Assembly (NCBI RefSeq): GCF_024506435.1
Contig: NZ_JANIET010000001.1
Span: forward strand, 62,001 to 126,000
Direction: 5' to 3'
DNA: 64,000 nt
Source: Pantoea trifolii
Lineage (GTDB): Bacteria > Pseudomonadota > Gammaproteobacteria > Enterobacterales > Enterobacteriaceae
This document shows, in pieces, positions 8,364 through 18,763 of the stretch. Both the position numbers and the translations under genes were made by a program. Within the stretch, counting starts at the first letter, position 1. Each line of letters opens with the position of its first letter. The notes beneath the pieces are model-generated. The model was given only the letters and a program-made list of their open reading frames with translations. It had not been told where the DNA came from and did not search any database.

Positions 8364-9827
8364 TTAATGCCTCGGAATATCAAACGACTCACTCGCTTTC
8401 GTAGTGGACGTCGTCTTCGGCAGATCTGCTTCAACGTTAAATTTACGCAGTACCAGCGCATGAATCTTCTCAAGCGACACGCCGGCGGTTTCTGGCAGAT
8501 AGCGGAAGGTGAAGAAGTACATCCCCAGCGAGAAAATCGCGAACAGCAACAGTGGGAAGCCACCGTGGAATATATCCAGCAGCATCGGGCTGCTGTTCAT
8601 GATCGGGAAGGTGCTGCTGATAACAAAGTTGGCCATCGACATCGCGCAGATGGAAATCCCCACGCAAATCGAACGAATCTCAGTTGGGAACACTTCGCCC
8701 AGCACCGTCCAGACGATCTGGCCCCACGTCATACCGAAGAAAATCATGTATGCGAACAGGCCAATCACCGCCAGCATGCCCGGCAGGTGGTAATAGAAGG
8801 CGATGAAGGAGTAGGTCAGGCACACGCAGGAGGTGATGGCCCCCAGCAGCAGCAGCTTACGACGACCAACTTTATCGATTAGCATCATCCCCGCCAGCAC
8901 GCCAATGAACTGACAAATCGACAGCCAGAAGGTTTGCAGCAGCGCTGAGTCCGTGCTGCCCGCGACGTTTTTCAGCAAGGTTGGCCCAAAGTACTGAATC
9001 ACGTTAATGCCGCTGATCTGGTTACCCACCGCCAAACCGATACCGACGATCAGCAGTGGAATGGTGGTTTTATCCAGACGCAGACGCGATTTGTGCTGAT
9101 GCGCGGTTTTATCAGAAAACGAATGTTTGATTTCATTGAACACGCTCTCGGCATGCTCGCGGTTTGAGATTTTGGTCAGCGTATCCAGCGCTTCATCGTA
9201 CTTGCCTTTCAGCACGTTCCAGCGCGGCGATTCCGGGATAAAGGCGATGAACAGGATAAACAGCGCGCACGGCACCAGCGCCGTGGCGAGGATGTAGCGC
9301 CAGCCCATATTGATCATCACGTCAGGCAAGGTGGATTTGGTGATGAAGTAGTTAGTCAGCAACACCACCGATTGTCCGCCGACGCAGCACACCGCATACA
9401 GCGCGGTAGTACGGCCACGAAACCTGGAAGGCGACAACTCCGCCAGATAGATAGGCGAAATCACCGACGCCAGGCCAATTGCCAATCCGCCAATCATGCG
9501 GAAGATGACGAACACGGTGAAGTTATGCGCCAGCGCCGTCCCGATCACCGAAACGGTAAACAGCAGGGCGGTGATGGCGAGGGATTTTTTGCGTCCCAGT
9601 TTGTCGCTGAGGCGCGGTGCCATAAAGCAGCCGATCAAACTGCCGAGCAGGATATTGGAAACGGCCCAGCCGGTTTCAGCGGGCGATAACTGGAAATATT
9701 CACTTAAGGGTTCGATTGCACCGGAGATAATTGAAGAGTCATATCCCATCAGCAGACCGCCGAATGCCGCGACAGTACAGCAGAGAATGACATACTTCAT
9801 GTTGTAGCGTTTTTGCCTGGTATCCAT
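8364..9827 (-). CDS. MFS sugar porter (SP family)
   Basis: A 487-residue, 12-helix inner-membrane transporter of the sugar porter family (XylE/AraE/GLUT type), probably a proton symporter. Signatures seen are GRKK in the loop after helix 2 (about residues 76-79), RMIGGLAIG, PESPRW after helix 6 (near 218), GRRK in the loop after helix 8, and PETAG after helix 12. The large central loop is present. It is preceded by a 401-base regulatory gap shared with the divergent LacI/GntR-like gene and faces the ROK regulator. Either could control it. The sugar cannot be fixed from sequence. Confidence 0.88.
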   Translation of the reverse strand: MDTRQKRYNMKYVILCCTVAAFGGLLMGYDSSIISGAIEPLSEYFQLSPAETGWAVSNILLGSLIGCFMAPRLSDKLGRKKSLAITALLFTVSVIGTALAHNFTVFVIFRMIGGLAIGLASVISPIYLAELSPSRFRGRTTALYAVCCVGGQSVVLLTNYFITKSTLPDVMINMGWRYILATALVPCALFILFIAFIPESPRWNVLKGKYDEALDTLTKISNREHAESVFNEIKHSFSDKTAHQHKSRLRLDKTTIPLLIVGIGLAVGNQISGINVIQYFGPTLLKNVAGSTDSALLQTFWLSICQFIGVLAGMMLIDKVGRRKLLLLGAITSCVCLTYSFIAFYYHLPGMLAVIGLFAYMIFFGMTWGQIVWTVLGEVFPTEIRSICVGISICAMSMANFVISSTFPIMNSSPMLLDIFHGGFPLLLFAIFSLGMYFFTFRYLPETAGVSLEKIHALVLRKFNVEADLPKTTSTTKASESFDIPRH

Positions 9828-10228
9828 TGTTATAGCCCCTTGTCTCTACGGCCTGAACGTTGCTTGTTCAGAAAGAGGGTGGTGTAGGTTTAGATGTTCA
9901 ACTTTTATTCACGCGAGGTCTTCGTGTTGGAATATATGTTCTAAATGATGGTTTTTGGATCATTTTTTCCGAAAAGTGTGAAGAGGGTTGCGAAAATTGC
10001 TGAATAAGTCGTCAGGGGCATGTTTATAGCCTAATGAAATGATAGGTTTTTCATCAGTTCACTTTGTAAGGACATTGCAAAGTTTGCTTTTTATTGGAAT
10101 TTTCATTCTGTTATGCAAGCTGATTTGCCGACTTTATTTCACCCGACTGAGCGCACGGGCGCGTTTCATTTTTTAACAGGCAACGGGCATAATACGTTGA
10201 TTCTCAGCCCCTCTTTGCGGACGCCGTA
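9828..10228. other. Divergent regulatory gap between MFS porter and LacI gene
   Basis: 401 bases with no credible gene, AT-rich relative to the neighbours. It must hold the promoters of both divergent genes. The clearest structure is an imperfect 18-bp palindrome, TTGGAATATATGTTCTAA at 9927-9944 (14 of 18 positions self-complementary), about 100 bases upstream of the porter start. It is a possible operator for the ROK or LacI regulator. CATAAT near 10190 is a possible -10 element for the LacI gene. Confidence 0.45.
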
Positions 10229-11221
10229 ATGAAAACGCAGCGCATCACTCTGGACGATATTGCTACCCTGGCGGGCGTCACCAAAATGACGGTAAGTCGC
10301 TATCTGCGCACGCCGGAAAAGGTCAAAACGGAAACGGCGGAGAAGATCGCCAGCGTGATTGCCGAAATTGGCTACGTGGCGGATACCGATAATGTCGCGG
10401 CGACCAAACAGAACCCACCGCGCATCGGCGTGTTGATTCCTTCCTTTAATAATCAAATCTTTGCCGACCTGCTGGCGGGCATTGAATCGGTGACCAGCGC
10501 GCACGGCTATCAAACGCTGGTGGTCAATTACGACTACAACGCGCAACGTGAAGAGGAGCAAATCGCCACGGTTTTAGCCTTTAACATCAAAGGGCTGATC
10601 CTGACCGAATCGGTACACACCGTACGCGCGGAAAAATACCTTAACGCCGCCAACATTCCGGTGGCGGAAGTGATGGGATTGACCGAAGCGCGTGGACGCA
10701 TCAATGTTGGCTTCGACAACTATCACGCCGGCTACGATATGACGGCGATGCTGCTGGCCAGCGGCAAACAGCGTGTTATCTACTTTGGTTCGATGTCCGA
10801 TCGTCGTGATGAACAACGTTACGCCGGTTATCGCGATGCGGTTGAAGCGGCCGGTTTGCCCGCAGGGCGGATTGTGCCAAATAAGGTCTCATCGGTATCG
10901 ATTGGCACCGGCATGATGACGCTGGCGCGCCAGCTTTATCCGGAGATGGATGCGATTCTCTGCACCAATGATGATCTGGCGGTCGGCGTACTGCAGGAGT
11001 GTCAGGCGGCGCGCATTGCCGTGCCGCAAGCGATGGCGATTGCCGGTTTTCACGGACTGGAAATCGGCCAGGCAACCACGCCACGCTTAGCCAGCGTCAT
11101 CACGCCGCGCTTTGAGATGGGAAAAGTGGCGACGGAGATCATCCTGAAAAAGATCAACCAGCAGCCCACCATCGAGCAGGTCGACCTGCATTATCGCCTC
11201 TCAATGGGTGCGACGATTTAA
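10229..11221 (+). CDS. LacI-family regulator of the GntR/IdnR subgroup
   Basis: A 330-residue LacI/GalR protein. The HTH (LDDIATLAGVTKMTVSRYLRTPEKV) and the effector domain (FNNQIFADLLAGIESVTSAHGYQT, CTNDDLAVG, AIAGFHGLEIGQ) closely follow the pattern of E. coli GntR and IdnR, the gluconate and idonate regulators. It is divergent from the sugar porter, which is its most plausible target. It may respond to a sugar acid such as a phosphorylated aldonate, but no gluconate kinase or permease gene is adjacent, so I give no gene symbol. It stands alone on its strand, followed by a 246-base gap. Confidence 0.85.
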   Translation: MKTQRITLDDIATLAGVTKMTVSRYLRTPEKVKTETAEKIASVIAEIGYVADTDNVAATKQNPPRIGVLIPSFNNQIFADLLAGIESVTSAHGYQTLVVNYDYNAQREEEQIATVLAFNIKGLILTESVHTVRAEKYLNAANIPVAEVMGLTEARGRINVGFDNYHAGYDMTAMLLASGKQRVIYFGSMSDRRDEQRYAGYRDAVEAAGLPAGRIVPNKVSSVSIGTGMMTLARQLYPEMDAILCTNDDLAVGVLQECQAARIAVPQAMAIAGFHGLEIGQATTPRLASVITPRFEMGKVATEIILKKINQQPTIEQVDLHYRLSMGATI

Positions 11222-11467
11222 TTCACTGCCCGTATCGCAGATGAAGCAGCGGAAAAGGATTTTCCTGTCCATTTAGCGGCGAGCGGCCGGTGACGACAAA
11301 TCCCTCTCGTTTTGACAACCCTCGAACTGGATGTGGCGCAGCCATAAATTGGCGAGTTATCGTTATTTATTGGCTTTTGACCATCACATAGCCAGCGAGC
11401 GGCTTTCTATAATGCTTGCCACTTGCCGGATTTCCATCCGGTTTTCATTTCGACATCAGGAGGAAAG

Positions 11468-11866
11468 ATGGATATGCACGCCGCCTTCATGCAGCAACTG
11501 ATGCTCTGGATTGAGGACAATATTGAGCAGAAACTCATTCTGGAAACCGTGGCGCGCCGCGCCGGGTATTCGCAGTGGCATCTGCAGCGACTGTTTCGCA
11601 GTTATACCGGCGTGGCGCTCGGTACTTACATTCGCGAGCGCAAGTTAACGGCTTCGGTGATCGCGCTGTTGAACAGCAATACGCCGCTGATGGATATCGC
11701 CATCAAATATGGCTTCGACTCGCAGCAAACTTACTGCCGCACTTTCCGCCGCATGTTCGACCTGCCGCCCGGTGCGTTCCGGCGTAAATATCAGCACACT
11801 TTGCCGGACATTGATGGACCTGCTAGCTTGCTGTTTTTGCATCCGCAGAGTCGGCTGGCGGCGTAA
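11468..11866 (+). CDS. Single-domain AraC regulator, MarA/SoxS/Rob-like
   Basis: A 132-residue protein made almost entirely of the double HTH of the AraC/XylS family. The first HTH is near residues 25-50 (VARRAGYSQWHLQRLFRSYTG) and the second near 75-100 (MDIAIKYGFDSQQTYCRTFRR), matching the SoxS/MarA/RamA layout without an effector domain. Such proteins act as monomers and are controlled by abundance. AGGAGG precedes ATG 11468 by 3 bases and a second ATG two codons later by a better 9, so the true start may be 11474. Its 3' end overlaps the convergent AraC gene by 44 bases. Target regulon unknown; stress or efflux control is the family precedent. Confidence 0.8.
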   Translation: MDMHAAFMQQLMLWIEDNIEQKLILETVARRAGYSQWHLQRLFRSYTGVALGTYIRERKLTASVIALLNSNTPLMDIAIKYGFDSQQTYCRTFRRMFDLPPGAFRRKYQHTLPDIDGPASLLFLHPQSRLAA

Positions 11867-12671
11867 AGTATTTGCCTGGCGTTGAACCAAACGCGCTGCG
11901 AAAAGCGCTGATATAGCTGCTAACGCTGTCGAATCCGACCTGCCACGCTACTTGCTGCACACTTTTGCCCGCCGCCAAACCTTCCAGTGATTTAAGTAAA
12001 CGTGAAACCTGGCGATAGCGCGTTAAACTCATGCCCACCGCGCTGGCCCAATGTCGGCTCAAACTGCGCGGGCTGAGTCCCGCCCAGCGCGCCAGTTCTG
12101 GCCCGGTGCGGGTATCGGAGGGATCGTCCATCAACAGGCGTGCAATCTGCAGCAAGCGCGGTTCCGTCGGCAGCGGTAACGTCAGCGGATGTTCGGTCGA
12201 TTCATATAACTCATCCAGAAACACCTCGCTCAGGCGATTGTAGCGCGCGCTGCCCCAGTGATCGGGCGACAAGGTTGCCAGCCTTTCTGCCAGCGGCTCC
12301 AGCACCGACGGGCAGGAGAGCAGGACCGGATGATCTGGCAACGGCGCGGCCAGCGCGTCGTCAACCAATACCGTCCAGCCAAGCACCGGGCCCGGCCCGA
12401 TGATCGCATGTTCAAAGTAGGGCGGAATCCAGCCCACCAGTCGCGGCGGATTGGCGAAAATACCGGACGGCGTTTTCACCGTCATCAATCCCTGTTTCAA
12501 ACAGAAGAGCTGCCCGGCGGCGTGGCGATGGGTGAAGGTTTCACGGTCCAGCTGTTTCGCTAACGCAGCGGCAATCACTTTCGGCGCATCCGGCTCCAGC
12601 AGGCGCTGACGCAGCTCAGCCTGACGCGGATTGCCCGAGAAAGTCAGAGTATCAGTTGGATGGATTAACAT
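11823..12671 (-). CDS. AraC-family regulator with cupin sensor domain
   Basis: A 282-residue two-domain AraC protein: an N-terminal cupin-like sensor (about 20-150, with THRHAAGQLFCLKQG) and a C-terminal double HTH (ELARWAGLSPRSLSRHWASA, then VQQVAWQVGFDSVSSYISAFRS). It resembles the YeaM/NimR type, whose members often regulate a divergent MFS efflux gene. None is present here. ATG 12671 is preferred to an upstream TTG because GGAG lies 6-7 bases before it. The last 44 bases overlap the MarA-like gene on the other strand, so the two mRNAs are antisense at their ends. Confidence 0.82.
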   Translation of the reverse strand: MLIHPTDTLTFSGNPRQAELRQRLLEPDAPKVIAAALAKQLDRETFTHRHAAGQLFCLKQGLMTVKTPSGIFANPPRLVGWIPPYFEHAIIGPGPVLGWTVLVDDALAAPLPDHPVLLSCPSVLEPLAERLATLSPDHWGSARYNRLSEVFLDELYESTEHPLTLPLPTEPRLLQIARLLMDDPSDTRTGPELARWAGLSPRSLSRHWASAVGMSLTRYRQVSRLLKSLEGLAAGKSVQQVAWQVGFDSVSSYISAFRSAFGSTPGKYFTPPADSADAKTAS

Positions 12672-12942
12672 GCCAGGCTCCACAATGCGATGAAGGAGCA
12701 AAGTGGCGGAGATTGGTGGGGAAGTAAAGCGTGGTCGCGTATAAGTTGGGGGAGGGCCTGCTTAATAACTTCGTTTCCATTGAACTTGTAACTAAGACTT
12801 ACAGGTTGCGTTCTGTTCACACTCACCTTTATTTTGCATTGTGAGAGTGTCAGTTGATGGATTGAGGTGAAATCCTGAGAGGTTACTGATCAAAAGGTCT
12901 ACAGTTATCCTATCCACCTTCCTTCACTAAGCCTCTGACACC

Positions 12943-13602
12943 ATGAGCCTTTCCTTGATGCATTACTTTCGCGCACGCCTGCGTTTGCTGGTTTCGATTG
13001 TGGCTGGCGTGGCCTGTTATTTTTTCCTGCCAGCACATCTGAGCATGTTGCAGCGTCTGCTGATTGGCTGGAACGTGCTGGCATGGCTCTATCTCGCTTT
13101 TCTATGGCTGCGCATGTTGGGTACCGAGGCCAAAGACATTCCGCATATTGCGAAAATCGAAGATGAAAGCGCGACGTTGGTACTGAGTATGGTGACGCTT
13201 ACCTGCCTGGTTAGTATTCTGGCGATCCTGATGGAGCTCACCACGCTGAAAAGTCTGACAGGAACGCCGCGCGTGCTGCATCTGCTGCTGACGGCGGCAA
13301 CCTTGGTAGTCTCATGGGCGCTGCTTCCTACTTCATTCGCCATGCATTACGCGCATCATCACTATCTGCGCCGCAGCAAAAATGTCACGCCGATGATCTT
13401 TCCTGAAAAGCCCGAGCAGCCGGGATACTGGGATTTTCTCTACTTCTCTTTCACCATCGCGGTAGCTTCGCAAACAGCTGATGTGGCAACGGGCACCACG
13501 GATATGCGGCAAATCGCTCTGTTACAGTCGGTGATTTCGTTTGTATTCAATCTGGCGATTTTGGGATTGTCGGTGAATGTGGGGGCGGGGTTATTGAGTT
13601 AA
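12943..13602 (+). CDS. DUF1345 inner-membrane protein
   Basis: A 219-residue membrane protein of the DUF1345 family. Five hydrophobic stretches are visible (about residues 14-28, 38-55, 83-102, 113-133 and 190-218). A conserved HYAHHHYLR stretch follows the fourth segment, and a pore-like segment ([19 protein letters not shown]) typical of this family comes before the last helix. No function is established for the family; the latter segment resembles potassium-channel-like topology but that is speculation. It is transcribed alone and ends 17 bases before the 3' end of selC on the other strand. Confidence 0.85.
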   Translation: MSLSLMHYFRARLRLLVSIVAGVACYFFLPAHLSMLQRLLIGWNVLAWLYLAFLWLRMLGTEAKDIPHIAKIEDESATLVLSMVTLTCLVSILAILMELTTLKSLTGTPRVLHLLLTAATLVVSWALLPTSFAMHYAHHHYLRRSKNVTPMIFPEKPEQPGYWDFLYFSFTIAVASQTADVATGTTDMRQIALLQSVISFVFNLAILGLSVNVGAGLLS

Positions 13603-13619
13603 CGGGTATGAACGGGAAG

Positions 13620-13714
13620 TGGCGGAAGATCACAGGAGTCGAACCTGCCCAGGACCGCTGGCGGCCCCAACCGGATTTGAAATCCGGCCGCCTCACCGGA
13701 GACGACGATCTTCC
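13620..13714 (-). tRNA. selC: tRNA-Sec (UCA anticodon)
   Basis: A 95-base selenocysteine tRNA, nearly identical in layout to E. coli selC (also 95). It has an 8-bp acceptor stem GGAAGATC/GATCTTCC, a long variable arm (GGGGCCGCCAGCGGTCC region), the anticodon TCA within GGATTTCAAATCC (plus-strand 13678-13680), a T-arm GGTTCGACTCC and an encoded CCA (13620-13622). SerRS charges it, SelA converts Ser to Sec, and SelB delivers it to UGA. selA, selB and the UGA-containing fdoG are all in this window. selC is a common island insertion site, but no integrase or island adjoins it here. Confidence 0.98.
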
Positions 13715-13731
13715 TTTGAAGATGCCGCAGG

Positions 13732-13737
13732 AGTATA
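13732..13737 (-). promoter_or_regulatory. Probable -10 element of selC
   Basis: TATACT on the minus strand lies 17 bases upstream of the tRNA 5' end and is followed by a GC-rich discriminator (CCTGCGG), a pattern of stable-RNA promoters. No good -35 is seen. The position downstream of xylR shows that selC can be transcribed on its own. Confidence 0.5.
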
Positions 13738-13775
13738 GCGACAATCGCGGCGGAATTCTTGATCTTAGCCGTGCG

Positions 13776-14954
13776 TCACAGCACGTTTTCACCGTGAAGC
13801 TGCCGATACTCCTTCGGCGTGTTGGCATAACTCTTCTTAAACACCGAATAGAAATATTGCAGTGACGGGTAGCCACACATTTGTGAGATCTCATTGATGC
13901 TCAATGAAGAACACGCCAGCAGCTCACGCGCTTTCTCCAGTTTTTCGCGGTGAATCATGGCGTGAATGGTGTCGCCGGTTTCATCGCGAAAGCGTTTTTC
14001 CAGATTCGATCGTGAGATGCCGATGGCATCCAATACCTGTTCCACCTTAATGCCTTTGCAGGCGTTAAAGCGGATGTAGTGCATCGCCTGAATCACCGCC
14101 GGGTCGTGCAAGGAGCGGAAGTCGGTGGAGCGCCGCGCAATCACTTTTACCGGTGGCACCAGAATGCGTTGCAGTTGCAGAGGCTGATTATCCAGCAGGC
14201 GATGCAGCAGTTTTGCCGCCTGATAACCCATCTGGCGCGAACCCTGTGCCACGGACGAGAGCGCCACGCGCGACAGATAACGCGTCAGTTCCTCGTTATC
14301 GATACCGATCACCGTGAGCTTTTCCGGCACCGGGATTTTGAGGTATTCGCAGGCCTGCAGCAGATGGCGAGCACGGGCATCGGTAACGGCGATGATGCCA
14401 GTTTGCTGCGGCAGCGTTTGCAGCCAGTCAGCCAGGCGGTTTTGAGCGTGCTGCCAGTTTTCCGGCGCTGTTTCCATGCCCTGATAGACCACGCCTTGAT
14501 AACGCTCGCGTGCCACCAGTTGGCGAAACGCATGCTCACGCTCTTGCGCCCAGCGTTTGCCGCTGGCTGCGGGCAAACCATAGAAAGCAAAGCGGTTCAC
14601 GCCTTTCTCTTTCAAATGCAAAAAGGCGCTCTCGACCAGCGCGGCGTTGTCGGTGGCGATGTAATGCACGGGCGGATAGTCCTGCGGCTGATGGTAGGAT
14701 CCACCGACACCGACAATTGGCACCGACACGTTGGCCAGCAGTTTTTCAATTGAGGGATCGTCGTAATCGGCGATAACTCCATCGCCCAGCCATTCCCGGA
14801 TGTTGTCGATGCGACAGCGAAAATCCTCTTCAATGAAAATGTCCCAATCCGTTTGAGATGCCTGTAAATACTCACCTACGCCCTCAACCACCTGGCGGTC
14901 ATAAACCTTATTGGCGTTGAACAGCAACGTAATGCGAAAGCGTTTCTCATGCAT
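13776..14954 (-). CDS. xylR: Xylose operon regulator XylR
   Basis: A 392-residue activator, the same length as E. coli XylR. Residues about 5-270 form a LacI-type periplasmic-binding-like domain that senses D-xylose ([20 protein letters not shown], then VGVGGSYH and AVTDARARH). The C terminus carries two AraC-type HTH motifs ([16 protein letters not shown] and [20 protein letters not shown]). With xylose bound it activates the divergent xylA and xylF promoters. Start 14954 is chosen because it reproduces the family N terminus; AGGAG lies 11 bases upstream. It follows xylH by 93 bases as last gene of xylF-xylG-xylH-xylR. Confidence 0.97.
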   Translation of the reverse strand: MHEKRFRITLLFNANKVYDRQVVEGVGEYLQASQTDWDIFIEEDFRCRIDNIREWLGDGVIADYDDPSIEKLLANVSVPIVGVGGSYHQPQDYPPVHYIATDNAALVESAFLHLKEKGVNRFAFYGLPAASGKRWAQEREHAFRQLVARERYQGVVYQGMETAPENWQHAQNRLADWLQTLPQQTGIIAVTDARARHLLQACEYLKIPVPEKLTVIGIDNEELTRYLSRVALSSVAQGSRQMGYQAAKLLHRLLDNQPLQLQRILVPPVKVIARRSTDFRSLHDPAVIQAMHYIRFNACKGIKVEQVLDAIGISRSNLEKRFRDETGDTIHAMIHREKLEKARELLACSSLSINEISQMCGYPSLQYFYSVFKKSYANTPKEYRQLHGENVL

Positions 14955-15047
14955 CGTGGCGCACTCTCCTAAATCGACAGCACCTTGCATAGCATGGCAC
15001 GACGAACAGCAGAAAGAATTTGCGCCACATTGTGATCCCCCACGCGA

Positions 15048-16229
15048 TTACACCCGACGGCGCGTCGCGGTATCCATCCACACTGCCAGCAGCAGGATGG
15101 CGCCCTTGACGATGTACTGCCAGAAAGTCGGGACATCCATCATGCTCATGCCGTTATCCAGCGAAGCCATGATAAATGCGCCGATCACCGCGCCCGCCAC
15201 CGAGCCAACGCCGCCCGCCAGGCTGGTACCGCCAATCACACAGGCGGCGATGGCATCCAGTTCGGCGATGTTGCCTGCCGAAGGCGAACCCGCGCCAAGG
15301 CGTGAGCTGAGAATCAAGCCGGCTATCGCCACCATCACGCCATTGATGGCGAAGACCGCCAGTTTGGTGCGGGCCACATTAATGCCGGAAAGGCGTGCGG
15401 CATCCAGGTTGCCACCGATGGCATAGATCCGGCGACCAAAAGCCGTGCGCGTCGCCATAAACATGCCGCCGAGTAGCAGCAGCGCCAGCAGCAACACCGG
15501 CGTTGGCACGCCGCGATAATCGTTGAGCAGCCAGATCGCGCCTAACACCAGAACAGCGGTGATGACCTGTCGCACCAGCGCACCGCTGACGGAGGTTTGC
15601 GTCAGACCAAGCTGTTGGCGGCGCAAGCGCAAACGCCATTGCCAGAGGATAAACAGCGCCAGACCGGCAAAGCCGAAGCCAAAACCGATCCCGCCAGGCA
15701 GATAGCTTTGCCCAATCTGCGACATTGCTGGGCTAGTAGGCGCTACGGTTGTGCCGTCGGTGATGCCGACCAGAATGCCGCGAAACGCCAGCATTCCCGC
15801 CAGCGTGACAATAAACGACGGAACTTTGCGATAGGCCACCCACCAGCCGTTCCAGGTGCCGAGCAGCAGGCCCATCACCAAAGTTACGACGATGGTGAGC
15901 GGCAGCGGCCAACCGAGCCAGACGTCAAAGATGGCCGCAGCACCGCCGAGCAATCCCATCATCGAACCGACTGAGAGATCGATCTCCGCTGAGATAATGA
16001 CGAACACCATGCCGACCGCCAGAATGCCGGTGATCGCGGTCTGGCGCAGCAGGTTGGAAACATTACGCGCGCTGAGCCACGCACCGTCGGTGGTCCAGGT
16101 GAAGAACAGGGCGATCAGCACAATCGCACCCAGCATCACCAGCACCTGCAGATTCGGCAGCGAGACTTTACCTGGCGCACCTTTACCCGGCGTGGTGAGG
16201 CCGCGTTGCGTACTTTCGGTCTTAAACAT
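15048..16229 (-). CDS. xylH: D-xylose ABC transporter permease XylH
   Basis: A 393-residue inner-membrane permease (E. coli 393) forming the channel of the XylFGH importer. Some ten hydrophobic segments are seen, and the family motif [14 protein letters not shown] near residue 275 (the ATPase-contacting loop) is conserved. Start ATG 16229 is preferred over an in-frame GTG at 16238 because GGAG stands 8 bases before it and it gives the exact family length. The first 8 bases overlap the end of xylG, indicating translational coupling. Confidence 0.96.
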   Translation of the reverse strand: MFKTESTQRGLTTPGKGAPGKVSLPNLQVLVMLGAIVLIALFFTWTTDGAWLSARNVSNLLRQTAITGILAVGMVFVIISAEIDLSVGSMMGLLGGAAAIFDVWLGWPLPLTIVVTLVMGLLLGTWNGWWVAYRKVPSFIVTLAGMLAFRGILVGITDGTTVAPTSPAMSQIGQSYLPGGIGFGFGFAGLALFILWQWRLRLRRQQLGLTQTSVSGALVRQVITAVLVLGAIWLLNDYRGVPTPVLLLALLLLGGMFMATRTAFGRRIYAIGGNLDAARLSGINVARTKLAVFAINGVMVAIAGLILSSRLGAGSPSAGNIAELDAIAACVIGGTSLAGGVGSVAGAVIGAFIMASLDNGMSMMDVPTFWQYIVKGAILLLAVWMDTATRRRV

Positions 16230-17748
16230 AGTGTTCACTCCGCAGGGCGGCTTCCATCACCTGCTCCTGAGTCAGGTTATCGTTAATCAGATCGGCTTTG
16301 ATTTTGCCTTCATGCATCACCAAAACCCGATCGCTCAGGCCCAGTACTTCGGGCAGCTCAGACGAAATGACAATCACGGCAATCCCTTGCTGCACTAACG
16401 AGTTAATCAGCAGATAAATTTCCTGGCGCGCGCCCACATCAATGCCGCGCGTCGGCTCATCAAGAATTAGGATTTTTGGATTGAGCAGCAGGCATTTAGC
16501 GAGGATGGCTTTCTGTTGATTCCCGCCGCTCAGGCGACCAATCGGCAGGTCTGCCGACGAGGTTTTTACCCGCAGGCGTGCAATGGCCTGGTTGATTGCC
16601 TGCTGTTCCTGAGCTTCATCCAGCAGCGAAAGTCGGGGACTAAATTGGTCCAGCGCGGCCAGCGTGATGTTTTTGCCCACGCCCATCAGCGGCACGATGC
16701 CATCCTTTTTACGATCTTCCGGCACCATTGCGATGCCGTGAGCGATGGCGGCGCGGCAGTCATTGATACGGACTTTCTTACCGTTGATGTGAATAGCGCC
16801 CTGCCAGCGTCCCGGCCAAACGCCAAACAGACACTGCACGGTTTCGGTTCGCCCGGCACCGACCAGCCCGGCAATGCCAAGGATTTCGCCGCGCTTCAGG
16901 CTGAAAGAGACGTTATCCACCCGGCGAATATGGCGATTGATGGGATGCCACGCCGTGAGGTTCTCCACCTGCAGCAGGGTTTCGCCAATCTCGTGTGGGC
17001 TATGCGGATAGAGCGCCGTCAGTTCGCGCCCGACCATCATAGTGATGATGTCATCCTCACTCAGCCCGGCGGCCGCGCGGGTCGCGATATGCTGGCCGTC
17101 GCGGATCACGCATATGGTGTCCGAAATCGCCTTTACCTCATTGAGTTTGTGCGAGATGTAGATGCAGGCGATGCCGTGTTCGCGCAGGTTTTTGATGATG
17201 CTCAGCAGCACCTCGGTTTCCTGTTCGGTGAGCGAAGAGGTCGGCTCGTCGAGGATTAGCAGGCGCACCTGTTTATTCAGGGCGCGTGCAATCTCCACCA
17301 GCTGTTGCTGGCCTAAACCCAGCTCGCCGACGCGCGTATCCGGCGAGACATGCAGCTTGACCCGCTCCAGCAGCTGCTGGCAGCGCAGCGTCATGGTTTC
17401 GTCATCCACCATGCCGAAACGCCCCAGCTCAGCGCCGAGGAAAATGTTCTCCATCACCGTTAGCTGCCGCACCAGCGCCAGCTCTTGATGGATGATCACG
17501 ATCCCTTTGCGTTCGGTATCGCGAATGGTCTGCGCCTGAATCTCGTCGCCCGCAAAATGGATAGTGCCTTCGAAGTCACCGTGCGGATAAAGGCCGCACA
17601 GGATCTTCATCAGCGTCGATTTTCCCGAGCCGTTTTCGCCGCACAGCGACATCACTTCACCCGCTTCCAGCTGCAGGCTCACGTCATCCAGTGCTTTCAC
17701 CGCGCCGAAACGTTTGGTGATATGGTTCATTTCCAGCAACATCGACAT
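16222..17748 (-). CDS. xylG: D-xylose ABC transporter ATPase XylG
   Basis: A 508-residue double ATPase of the CUT2 sugar importer class. The first nucleotide-binding domain has Walker [10 protein letters not shown] (about 37-45), signature LGLGQQQ and Walker [12 protein letters not shown]. The second has the degenerate GLVGAGRTE, signature LSGGNQQ and [11 protein letters not shown], as usual in RbsA/XylG proteins. ATG 17748 lies only 2 bases from AAGGAG, and ATG 17742, two codons later, has ideal spacing. The true start could be either; the first aligns with E. coli XylG. It lies 22 bases after xylF. Confidence 0.96.
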   Translation of the reverse strand: MSMLLEMNHITKRFGAVKALDDVSLQLEAGEVMSLCGENGSGKSTLMKILCGLYPHGDFEGTIHFAGDEIQAQTIRDTERKGIVIIHQELALVRQLTVMENIFLGAELGRFGMVDDETMTLRCQQLLERVKLHVSPDTRVGELGLGQQQLVEIARALNKQVRLLILDEPTSSLTEQETEVLLSIIKNLREHGIACIYISHKLNEVKAISDTICVIRDGQHIATRAAAGLSEDDIITMMVGRELTALYPHSPHEIGETLLQVENLTAWHPINRHIRRVDNVSFSLKRGEILGIAGLVGAGRTETVQCLFGVWPGRWQGAIHINGKKVRINDCRAAIAHGIAMVPEDRKKDGIVPLMGVGKNITLAALDQFSPRLSLLDEAQEQQAINQAIARLRVKTSSADLPIGRLSGGNQQKAILAKCLLLNPKILILDEPTRGIDVGARQEIYLLINSLVQQGIAVIVISSELPEVLGLSDRVLVMHEGKIKADLINDNLTQEQVMEAALRSEHYV

Positions 17749-17770
17749 ATCTCCTTCGCGGGCTCGCGCC

Positions 17771-18763
17771 TCAGAGTTCGCTCTGCTTGTGGAAGCCGTC
17801 TTTAACTACCGTGCTTTCAATGTTGTCTTTGTTGACCGGAATAGGATTCAGCAGGCGCGATGGCACATCTTTCAGGCCATTGTTGAGCTTGCTGTTGCTG
17901 GCGGGTTGTTTGTCGTCACCGAGTTCCACCGCGATTTTGGCCGCTTCAGTCGCCAGTTCAGTGATAGGTTTGTAAACCGTCATGGTTTGCGTGCCGTTCA
18001 TAATGCGTTTGATGGCGGCGAGATCGGCATCCTGACCGGAGATCGCGACTTTGCCGGAAAGTCCCTGCGCGCTTAATGCCTGAATGGCACCGCCTGCGGT
18101 GGCATCATTCGACGCTACAACGGCATCAATGTGGTTGCTGTTCGCGGTTAAGGCGTTTTCCATTATTTTCAGCGCATTTTCCGGCAGCCAGGCATCAACC
18201 CACTGATCGCCGACCACTTTAATGCTGCCATTATCAATATAAGGTTTTAACACTTTCATCTGACCGGCACGGAACAGGCGCGCATTATTATCCACCGGCG
18301 ATCCGCCCATCAGGAAGTAATTACCTTTAGGCACTTGCTTTACAATACTTTCGGCCTGTAATTCGCCCACTTTTTCATTGTCGAATGAGATATAAAAATC
18401 AATATCGGCGTTATTTATCATGCGGTCATACGCCAGCACTTTAATGCCTTCACGTTTCGCTTCCGCCACAACGTTACTTAAAACCTGGCCGTTATAAGGA
18501 ATGATGACCAATACATCGACGCCGCGATTGATCATATTTTCAATTTGCGACATCTGCGTTTCTTCGTTGCCGTTGGCCGATTGCACAAACACTTTGGCGC
18601 CCAGTGATTCGGCTTGTTTAACAAAGATATCGCGATCTTTTTGCCAGCGTTCCAGACGTAAATCATCAATAGCCATACCGATTTTTACTTCTTTAGCGCT
18701 ACCCGCGTGACTAAACAGGGCCAGAGCCGCGCAGGCGGCCAACAGTGATTGTTTCATGTTCAT
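17771..18763 (-). CDS. xylF: D-xylose periplasmic binding protein XylF
   Basis: A 330-residue periplasmic receptor of the XylFGH importer. The signal peptide ends at about residue 23 (GSA before KEVKIG). The mature protein shows the two-lobed pattern of sugar-binding proteins: [13 protein letters not shown], then [30 protein letters not shown] and [13 protein letters not shown]. These regions carry the xylose ligands in the family. It is the first gene of its operon, driven from the 345-base divergent promoter region shared with xylA. Confidence 0.97.
   Translation of the reverse strand: MNMKQSLLAACAALALFSHAGSAKEVKIGMAIDDLRLERWQKDRDIFVKQAESLGAKVFVQSANGNEETQMSQIENMINRGVDVLVIIPYNGQVLSNVVAEAKREGIKVLAYDRMINNADIDFYISFDNEKVGELQAESIVKQVPKGNYFLMGGSPVDNNARLFRAGQMKVLKPYIDNGSIKVVGDQWVDAWLPENALKIMENALTANSNHIDAVVASNDATAGGAIQALSAQGLSGKVAISGQDADLAAIKRIMNGTQTMTVYKPITELATEAAKIAVELGDDKQPASNSKLNNGLKDVPSRLLNPIPVNKDNIESTVVKDGFHKQSEL

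Noticed and set aside
11251..11265. GGAAAA/TTTTCC hairpin as a terminator of the LacI gene at 10229
   Set aside because: The stem is AT-rich with a 3-base loop and no T-run; too weak to call.
13600..13800. Genomic island at selC
   Set aside because: selC is a well-known insertion site, but both flanks are ordinary genes (DUF1345 and xylR) and there is no integrase or repeated tRNA end.
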